From: JBBTSQ01 sp039795895
GTDB taxonomy: Bacteria; Patescibacteriota; Minisyncoccia; Phycocordibacterales; JBAYGS01
Direction of reading: 5' to 3'
Assembly (NCBI GenBank): GCA_039795895.1
Contig: JBDKKW010000007.1
Coordinates: forward strand, 1-38,727
Length of the DNA: 38,727 bases
The stretch's first letter is position 1; each line of letters opens with the position of its first letter. Shown here piece after piece: positions 33,800 to 38,727 of this stretch. Below the pieces are notes generated by a model that did no database searches, was not told the origin of the DNA, and saw only the letters and a list, made by a program, of their open reading frames with translations. A program made the translations under genes and the position numbers.

Positions 33800-34396
33800 G
33801 TGTATAAAAACATCCAACTCATCGCCGAAGTGAAAACCAAATCGCCGTTTGGGTATGTTTCGGATAAAACCTGGGATGAGCTCTTTGCGGTTGCGGAAAA
33901 AGTGGGGGATATGATCTCGATTCATACCGACGCACGGTGGGGCGGATCCTTTGAGTTGATTACAAAAGCAAAATCATTGACCAAAAAGCCTATCTTGGCA
34001 AAAGGTATTCATGAGACAGATGAATTGGTTATAAAAGCTATAGAAAGCGGAGCGGATTTTGTCCTGGTTGTCGGACGAATCCCGAAAATCCACCTCGATA
34101 AGTGCTTGATCGAGCCAAACACACTCGAAGAACTCAAAAGTCTTCCTAAGGGCGTGCGTGTGGTTTGGAACAGTCGTGACTTACAAACCGGTGGTCTTAA
34201 AAAAGAAACATTTGCGCAAGCCAGAGCGATTTGGAATGGTTGCCGTCATGCGACGACGGCTCCGTTCACGGGTTGGCTTTGTCAGGCGAGTAATATCGAA
34301 ACTGTTGCAGATATTGATCCTACTGCTGATGCAGTACTTGTGGGAACGAAACTTATACCCTTCGCAGAGTCAATCCTCTCGAGGTATAATGACTAG
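33800..34396 (+). CDS. short indole-3-glycerol-phosphate synthase-like barrel
   Basis: A 198-residue protein starting with GTG. It matches the core of TrpC: AEVKTKSP at 9-16 (Lys12), HTDARWGGSFELI (42-54), KPILAKG (63-69, Lys68), ESGADFVLVVGRI (82-94), NSRDLQTGG (124-132) and GTKLI near the end. Catalytic Glu/Lys/Asn positions are largely kept, but the N-terminal extension of true IGPS is gone (about 250-260 residues normally) and the usual ESGI strand is changed (CQASNIETVADID). No other trp gene is in the window, so a different phosphate-sugar or amino-phosphoribosyl substrate is likely. Start fits the -10 spacing. Confidence 0.7.
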   Translation: MYKNIQLIAEVKTKSPFGYVSDKTWDELFAVAEKVGDMISIHTDARWGGSFELITKAKSLTKKPILAKGIHETDELVIKAIESGADFVLVVGRIPKIHLDKCLIEPNTLEELKSLPKGVRVVWNSRDLQTGGLKKETFAQARAIWNGCRHATTAPFTGWLCQASNIETVADIDPTADAVLVGTKLIPFAESILSRYND

Positions 34397-34416
34397 TAGT
34401 ATTTTTAGTTTGTTCT

Positions 34417-35682
34417 ATGAATCTCCCACAATCAAAAACTGATTGGAAATTAAAACAATTTTATTACGTGACCCAGATTTCGGGTCTCGTGGTGATTTTG
34501 TTGGTTATCCTTGCATTGCTCTATGTACCAGAGTGGCTCACCTTTTTGGGTGATCCTCACATTGCGTTTTTGTTTTGTTTATTGATTTTTTGTATACACA
34601 GCGTCCTCTTTTATCTCCAAGAGCAAACAGAAAAAAAGGTGTACTACACGGTGAGTCGATATGCTTGGCTCGTCTTTTTCTTGGCGGTAGTCTACAACTC
34701 AGGCGGTATCCATAGTCAGATTATTTTTTTGTTGATGTTTCCTTTATTGTCATCGGTGGTAGATCTTGATGCGCATGCCACAAAAGTAATGGGCTTGGTG
34801 AGTACGGTGGTCTTTGGTTTATTTATATTCTTCGACGCATCATCCGAACTGACTTTTTCGGTGTGGACGCAACACATCTTTGATACCGCACTGCTTGGGA
34901 CCATTGCTTACTATGCGTATCAGATTGTGGACAATACCCTTAGGCAAAAATACGAACGAGATGAGGCTCAGCGTAAACTCAACGAAATGGTAGAGGTGGA
35001 TCAGCTCAAGACAGATTTTTTGACGGTTGCTTCACATCAGCTCAGAAACCCGCTCACGGCGTCACGGTGGGGATTTGAGGAAGTGCTCACTCATAAAGAA
35101 TTACCTTCAGAAATCACTGAGATTTTGAAAGTGAGTTTTGGGCGAATCGAGGAGGCGATCGGCATTGTCAATGAGATGCTCAAGACGGCAGAGCTCGGCG
35201 CGTCGGGACTCAAATTAAAATTGGATCCGATTGATTTTGTGGTGTTGGCAAAGCATGTCGTGGAAGAGCTTGGACATCTCTCAATTGCAAAATCAGTGCC
35301 AGTCACTTTCCAAACCACTGTTGACCACTTGATGATACGGGGAGATCAGAAGTTGCTACTGCCGGCATTGATGAATATTGTTGATAACGCGATTCGCTAT
35401 GCACCAAAAGGAAAAGTGTTTGTTTCGGTAAGTGTGAATCAGTCGGGAGACGCGGTCTTTTCGGTGGCTGATACTGGTGTAGGTATCCCCGAGTCGGCGC
35501 AACAATATGTGTTCCAGCGTCTCTATCGCGCGCCAAATGCTATTGCCATTGACCCAAATGAAAGCGGGGTGGGGCTCTACAGTACCAAGAAGATTGTTGA
35601 GCTACACAAGGGGACCATTACGTTCATTTCGACCCTTGGTCGGGGCACGACCTTTACGGTGACGATGCCGGTAGTAAAATAA
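34417..35682 (+). CDS. membrane sensor histidine kinase (orphan)
   Basis: A 421-residue kinase. Five to six hydrophobic helices fill residues 20-170 with no large extracellular sensor, then a short coiled coil (about 173-198). DFLTVASHQLRNPL (200-213) is the H-box with phospho-acceptor His207. The ATPase domain shows NIVDNAIRYAP (N-box), VADTGVGIPE (G1), a G2 box GVGLYSTKKIV and GRGTTFTVTMP near the end. It probably senses membrane or quinone-linked signals through its helices. No response regulator is adjacent. A TATAAT at 34385-34390 inside the preceding gene may drive it. Confidence 0.9.
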   Translation: MNLPQSKTDWKLKQFYYVTQISGLVVILLVILALLYVPEWLTFLGDPHIAFLFCLLIFCIHSVLFYLQEQTEKKVYYTVSRYAWLVFFLAVVYNSGGIHSQIIFLLMFPLLSSVVDLDAHATKVMGLVSTVVFGLFIFFDASSELTFSVWTQHIFDTALLGTIAYYAYQIVDNTLRQKYERDEAQRKLNEMVEVDQLKTDFLTVASHQLRNPLTASRWGFEEVLTHKELPSEITEILKVSFGRIEEAIGIVNEMLKTAELGASGLKLKLDPIDFVVLAKHVVEELGHLSIAKSVPVTFQTTVDHLMIRGDQKLLLPALMNIVDNAIRYAPKGKVFVSVSVNQSGDAVFSVADTGVGIPESAQQYVFQRLYRAPNAIAIDPNESGVGLYSTKKIVELHKGTITFISTLGRGTTFTVTMPVVK

Positions 35683-35748
35683 TAAGCTTGAGCCTTTTGA
35701 TTGAAAATATTGAATGATTGTAGTACTCTTACGAGGTTCGTAAAATTT

Positions 35749-35824
35749 GCCGTTGTAGCTCAGTTGGTAGAGCACGTCATTGGTAATGACGAGGTCAGCA
35801 GTTCAATCCTGCTCAACGGCTCCA
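35749..35824 (+). tRNA. tRNA-Thr (GGT) with encoded CCA
   Basis: Acceptor GCCGTTG/CAACGGC, D-arm GCTC/GAGC, anticodon stem CGTCA/TGACG with loop TTGGTAA (anticodon GGT), T-arm AGCAG-TTCAATC-CTGCT, T73, then CCA at 35822-35824. The CCA is encoded here but not in the other four tRNA genes. It may be fortuitous, because the terminator's A-tract follows immediately. Confidence 0.95.
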
Positions 35825-35845
35825 AAAAAAGACGGAGTCTTTTTT
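35825..35845 (+). terminator. tRNA-Thr(GGT) terminator
   Basis: AAAAAAGAC-gga-GTCTTTTTT, a perfect 9-bp hairpin with T-run directly after the tRNA 3' end. Confidence 0.8.
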
Positions 35846-36068
35846 GTTGAGCAGGATTGAACCAGGAAGGGGTCGGGTGAGAAAGTGCGGGGCACTTTCG
35901 CAAGACCTTGAGTATTCTGTATTCAGAAAGCGAAAGGTGTACAGCTCCTGTAAGGAGACGAGGGTTTCCCCGTGCAGGAAAATACGAGTCTTCGAGTATT
36001 AGAAACCGTGGGTTTCTAAAGAGCCTGGAGGTACGAGAGGCGAGCGAAATCCTGCTCAACGGCTCCAA
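35825..36068 (+). repeat. tRNA-Thr-associated element (Thr-1)
   Basis: After the terminator comes an inverted copy of the tRNA T-arm and acceptor strand (35846-35862, 17 bp exact complement of 35801-35817). A chain of perfect hairpins follows: GAAAGTGC/GCACTTTC (35881-35899), TTCTG/CAGAA (35915-35928), CTCC/GGAG (35945-35957), TTAGAAACC/GGTTTCTAA (35999-36019). It ends with a 21-bp direct copy of the tRNA 3' end including CCA (36048-36068, identical to 35805-35825). The next tRNA starts 9 nt later. No ORF. TGTACAG...GGAGA at 35938-35958 recurs in Asp-2. Confidence 0.75.
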
Positions 36069-36077
36069 TTTATTTTC

Positions 36078-36150
36078 GCCAAAGTAGCTCAGTTGGTAGA
36101 GCACGTCTTTCGTAAAGACGGGGTCGCGAGTTCGATCCTCGCCTTTGGCT
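36078..36150 (+). tRNA. tRNA-Thr (CGT)
   Basis: A 73-nt cloverleaf: acceptor GCCAAAG/CTTTGGC, D-arm GCTC/GAGC, anticodon stem CGTCT/AGACG with loop TTCGTAA (anticodon CGT), T-arm GCGAG-TTCGATC-CTCGC, T73, no encoded CCA. Second Thr isoacceptor in tandem, separated from the first by the hairpin element. Confidence 0.95.
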
Positions 36151-36168
36151 CAATAATCAGATTCCATC

Positions 36169-36204
36169 AAAAAAACCACTCCGTATCAGGGTGGTTTTTG
36201 TTTT
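36169..36204 (+). terminator. tRNA-Thr(CGT) terminator
   Basis: AAAAACCACTC and GGGTGGTTTTT pair around a 7-nt loop, followed by GTTTT, 19 nt after the tRNA. Confidence 0.82.
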
Positions 36205-36285
36205 AGCATGTAATACGAATACCCTTGAGACGGCGTTGATACTAGTTGCAAAGTAAGTTGGTACTAATCACTAATAACACACTGT

Positions 36286-37935
36286 ATGTCTTTCACTATC
36301 ACAAACAAAATTGGTACATATCTCAATCAGCGATCAGTGCAAAGTGCACTATTGCTTTCCTTGGTATTAGGTCTTTTGTCTCCAGTAGTTTCTTTTGCAG
36401 AGAGTCCTGCCACTGTTGATCTTCGTACTGCTGGCGGGTTTACTATATTGGCAAAGACAGGAATCTCAACCACAGGCTCAACGAGTGTTGTGGGTAATAT
36501 TGGAGTAAGTCCAGTGCCGGGAAGTTATGTCACTGGCTTCAGTCTTATTTTGCCTGTATCGAGCCCATTTTCTACCTCAGCACTAGTGACCGGTAAGGTG
36601 TACGCTGCCGATTACACAAGTCCAACACCAACCAATCTCACCACTGCGATCGGCGACATGCAAACCGCATACGCGGATGCGTCAGGACGATTAAATCCTA
36701 CCGCTACAGAACTCGGTGCGGGTAATATCGGTGGTTTGACGATCACTCCTGGTCTCTATAAATGGGGAACCGGTGTCATGATACCGGCTGATGTCACTCT
36801 GTCCGGTGGTGCAAATGATATCTGGATTTTCCAGATAGCGCAGACACTCACAGTGAGCTCGGCTGTAAAAATTAATCTCTCTGGTGGTGCTCAGGCGGGG
36901 AATATTTTCTGGGTTGTCGCAGGGCAGACAACTATCGGCACCGGCGCAGTGTTTAATGGAAATATCTTAGATCAGACGGCGATCGTCTTGAATACAGGGG
37001 CAAAACTAAATGGTCATGCTCTTGCACAGACAGCCGTCACACTGGATTCAAACGAGGTCACTGCTCCGATATTGATCACTGCGGTGGCTGTACCTGTTGT
37101 CGCACCTGTTCTAAAACCAGTCGCGACTGTTATCTCACCAAATGGGGGAGAGACTTGGATGCTTGGGAATCAAAAGATTGTACAGCTCAGTGTTAGTGGC
37201 GCACCTGGGGGTGCCTACTTGGTAGCTTCTCTTGCAGATGGTCCGACTCCAATCGATATGCGAGGACTATTAAATCCAAATGGAACGATTACTTTTGATT
37301 ACATTCTATCGGGAAGTGGTTGTCATGGTGATTCGTGTTATCAGATGAAGCTTGGTTCGTACAAGGTAATGGCATCACTCTTTGATAAGCAACCTTGTAA
37401 TCTTCGTGCGGGATGTACACCAGAAACTCTTCTTGCTTCTGATATGAGTGATTCTTTCATTACTGTTAGTGTTGCACCCACCTCAACTCCAAGAATTATT
37501 GCGCCAACTACACCAACTCCCGATACGGTTGTATCAAGTTCACAGCCATCGTCTAAACCTCTCTCTTGCCCGATCGGTAAAACGCTACTCTGTGGTCCAG
37601 GGATGCTTCGAGAAGATGGCACAGACACGACGGTCTGTACCTGTGTGGATGGCACACGTGTATCATCACCGAAGATTCCTTTTGGTCAGCAGGTGAGATT
37701 GTTTGCACATAATCTCGGTAATGGAAGTGTTGATGATGATGTGTTGGTGCTAAAGGATTTCTTGATTGCTCAGCACAAAGGACACGCCTCAGAGGCACTT
37801 GCTCGAGGGAAGGGTACAACGTATTTTGGCCCGGTTACTAAAGCTGCGTTGTCTGAATTTCAAGCGAGTGTCGGTATTCCTGCTACAGGAAATTGTGGAA
37901 TATTGACGCGGGCATATATAAATGCACGGGAATAA
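36286..37935 (+). CDS. secreted DUF3494 (ice-binding-like) protein with peptidoglycan-binding domain
   Basis: A 549-residue exported protein. The signal peptide spans about 1-38 (hydrophobic SALLLSLVLGLLSPVVSFA, then AES). Residues 40-262 are a DUF3494/ice-binding-like beta-solenoid: VDLRTAGGFTILAKTGIS, NDIWIFQIAQTLTV, AGNIFWVVAGQTTIGTGAVF and ATVISP after the helix-capped repeat. A beta-sandwich (about 280-395, starts ISPNGGETW) has paired Cys, then a Pro/Thr/Ser linker and a Cys-rich patch (CPIGKTLLCGPGM...CTC). The last 70 residues are a PG_binding_1 repeat (YFGPVTKAALSEFQASVGI). It probably sits on the cell surface; adhesion is as likely as ice binding. Confidence 0.85.
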   Translation: MSFTITNKIGTYLNQRSVQSALLLSLVLGLLSPVVSFAESPATVDLRTAGGFTILAKTGISTTGSTSVVGNIGVSPVPGSYVTGFSLILPVSSPFSTSALVTGKVYAADYTSPTPTNLTTAIGDMQTAYADASGRLNPTATELGAGNIGGLTITPGLYKWGTGVMIPADVTLSGGANDIWIFQIAQTLTVSSAVKINLSGGAQAGNIFWVVAGQTTIGTGAVFNGNILDQTAIVLNTGAKLNGHALAQTAVTLDSNEVTAPILITAVAVPVVAPVLKPVATVISPNGGETWMLGNQKIVQLSVSGAPGGAYLVASLADGPTPIDMRGLLNPNGTITFDYILSGSGCHGDSCYQMKLGSYKVMASLFDKQPCNLRAGCTPETLLASDMSDSFITVSVAPTSTPRIIAPTTPTPDTVVSSSQPSSKPLSCPIGKTLLCGPGMLREDGTDTTVCTCVDGTRVSSPKIPFGQQVRLFAHNLGNGSVDDDVLVLKDFLIAQHKGHASEALARGKGTTYFGPVTKAALSEFQASVGIPATGNCGILTRAYINARE

Positions 37936-37941
37936 AAAAGT

Positions 37942-38094
37942 ATGATAACTACAATTGCATGTGTTCTCATTGTTCTCTGGCTTCTTGGTTTAGTCACTTC
38001 GTACACCGTTGGTGGATTTATCCATGTATTGGTGGTGATTGCGGTGATATTGTTTTTGGTACGGTTGACTCGTGGCGAAAATCCTTTTAAGTAA
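37942..38094 (+). CDS. Lmo0937-family small membrane protein
   Basis: A 50-residue protein just after the DUF3494 gene (6 nt gap). Two helices, ACVLIVLWLLGLVTSYTVGG and FIHVLVVIAVILFLVRL, with the 'LWLLGLV.S.T.GGFIH.LLVIA' pattern of the Lmo0937/DUF5670 family. The function of this widespread family is unknown; it is often stress-linked. The start is the only ATG, and the basic tail RLTRGENPFK should face the cytoplasm. Confidence 0.85.
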   Translation: MITTIACVLIVLWLLGLVTSYTVGGFIHVLVVIAVILFLVRLTRGENPFK

Positions 38095-38530
38095 TGGGTG
38101 CGGTGAGCTGTGGATGAATGGGGGTAGTATCCTATTTGTTGATCAAAAAAGAGTGTTGTGACGTATCTCGATATGTGGTATAAATAGCTGGTCACGGTAT
38201 ATGTGTACGAACAGGTGGAGAAATCCATCGCAGGTCGTGAAAATCGACGCTGATTCCAAGCGTGTCCGTGACATAGTTCCTTAAGATATTTTTCTGTCGA
38301 GGCGTTTGTTGATAACTTCGGGAGTTTCTCTCCCCTAAAGATAAGATACGTGTCTTCGGACAGGTAGCTTGTCGGTTGTCTCTGTAGGCTGTGCTCACCT
38401 GACCGTGCATTGTCTACGTAAGTGTATCCCGATTGTGTGCCTCCTGAGCAAAAGTTGATCCCCTTGTCGTGCCCACACATAACCTCCCACGACAACAATC
38501 ACTACACTAACATTCGCCTCGACAGCCCAT
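38095..38530 (-). pseudogene. gene-less region with possible tyrosine-recombinase remnant
   Basis: No intact gene is seen. On the minus strand, about 38200-38360, two overlapping frames resemble the end of a phage-type integrase: one gives YLIFRGEKLPKLSTNASTEK, the other NYVTDTLGISVDFHDLRW, where HDLR would be the second catalytic box. Joining them needs one frameshift, and nothing convincing follows HDLRW (the box is normally HDLRHT). The rest of the domain and the nucleophilic Tyr are absent. The match is weak and could be chance. Confidence 0.25.
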
Positions 38531-38532
38531 TC

Positions 38533-38632
38533 CCGCCGGAAGCCAGCACGCTATTCCTAAGAGTAACTCTCCGCCTTGTGGATCAAGAGTTATTCTTAGA
38601 TGCAGATGCTCCCTTCCGGCGGTTTTCTTTTT
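38533..38632 (+). ncRNA. rod-like structured RNA or elaborate terminator
   Basis: Outer stem CCGCCGGAAG/CTTCCGGCGG (38533-38542 and 38613-38622) is followed by TTTTCTTTTT. Inside, CTAAGAGTAACTCT (38557-38570) pairs with AGAGTTATTCTTAG (38586-38599) with one G-U pair, and AGCA/TGCT pairs between. The T-run fixes the plus strand. No protein gene ends nearby on that strand (nearest stop 38094), so a free-standing RNA is plausible. No family recognised. Confidence 0.55.
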
Positions 38633-38683
38633 CCAGTAGTAGATTTTGGCATTGCGCGCTATTCTGTGCGCGGGGCGAGGCCG

Positions 38684-38713
38684 ATGTCAAAATTCACTAC
38701 TGGATTTACCTGA
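38684..38713 (+). pseudogene. truncated prepilin leader at the window edge
   Basis: ATG opens MSKFTTGFT and stops at TGA. This is nearly the same as MPKFTTGFTLVEL of the FimT-like prepilin (26125), differing where CTAGTTGAA would continue. It is either a decayed copy of a pilin start or a frameshifted gene that continues beyond the window; the sequence ends 14 nt later. Confidence 0.45.
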
Positions 38714-38727
38714 ATTTTGTTATAGTG

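Noticed and set aside
35760..36104. 114-codon minus-strand frame across the tRNA-Thr element
   Set aside because: It runs antisense through two tRNA genes and a chain of perfect hairpins and has no protein-like composition.
37860..38498. 212-codon minus-strand frame
   Set aside because: It runs antisense to the Lmo0937-family gene and the end of the DUF3494 gene; only a short inner part may be a degraded recombinase.
38095..38530. tmRNA or RNase P RNA
   Set aside because: None of the conserved cores (tRNA-like ends, GAGGAAAGTCC-type P4 strand) was found on either strand.

Overview
The window most likely comes from a Candidate Phyla Radiation bacterium (Patescibacteria, probably a Parcubacteria-type lineage). 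This is inferred from the mix of families: a divergent type IV prepilin cluster running into ligA, gatC and gatA, an NAD-dependent ligase with a decayed zinc finger, a cell-surface-glycan island rich in methyltransferases, very few Shine-Dalgarno sites, and a small Lmo0937-type membrane protein. TGA is used as an ordinary stop (for example at 13148), so there is no sign of the recoding known from Gracilibacteria/SR1.

Region 1 (1-24.4 kb) is a surface polysaccharide locus. It holds two membrane GT-C-like proteins, a polyprenyl-phosphate mannosyl/glucosyl transferase, GT4 and exostosin-like transferases, a GT8-like protein, a QHG-motif transferase, and at least five SAM methyltransferases. It also encodes GDP-mannose 4,6-dehydratase next to a DegT-type aminotransferase (a plausible GDP-4-amino-4,6-dideoxymannose branch), a KdsB-type CMP-sugar synthase, a flippase and a Wzy/WaaL-type ligase with C-terminal TPRs. 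Two large fusions stand out: FkbM plus a second methyltransferase, and a 2OG-Fe(II) oxygenase plus a D-2-hydroxyacid dehydrogenase.

Region 2 (24.4-32.7 kb) starts with a candidate small RNA, then the major-type prepilin, prepilin peptidase, four minor-pilin-like genes, ligA, gatC, gatA and a membrane protein with a HEPN-like RNxxAH motif. The ligase/OTase-like protein next to the pilin suggests that pilins or other surface proteins may be glycosylated (inference).

Region 3 (32.7-36.2 kb) holds five tRNA genes (Asp, Met, initiator fMet, two Thr), a short TrpC-like barrel protein and an orphan histidine kinase. Three of the tRNAs are followed by gene-less, hairpin-rich elements of about 150-245 bp. 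Each carries an inverted copy of that tRNA's T-arm and ends in a direct copy of the same tRNA's 3' end. Interior parts are conserved between elements with compensatory changes. This is the best candidate here for an undescribed system.

Region 4 (36.2-38.7 kb) holds a secreted DUF3494 (ice-binding-like) protein with a C-terminal peptidoglycan-binding domain, an Lmo0937-family miniprotein, a degenerate stretch with a possible tyrosine-recombinase remnant, a rod-like structured RNA or terminator, and a broken prepilin leader at the window edge.

Six genes have a -10-like hexamer only 6-8 nt before the start codon, which suggests leaderless transcription.
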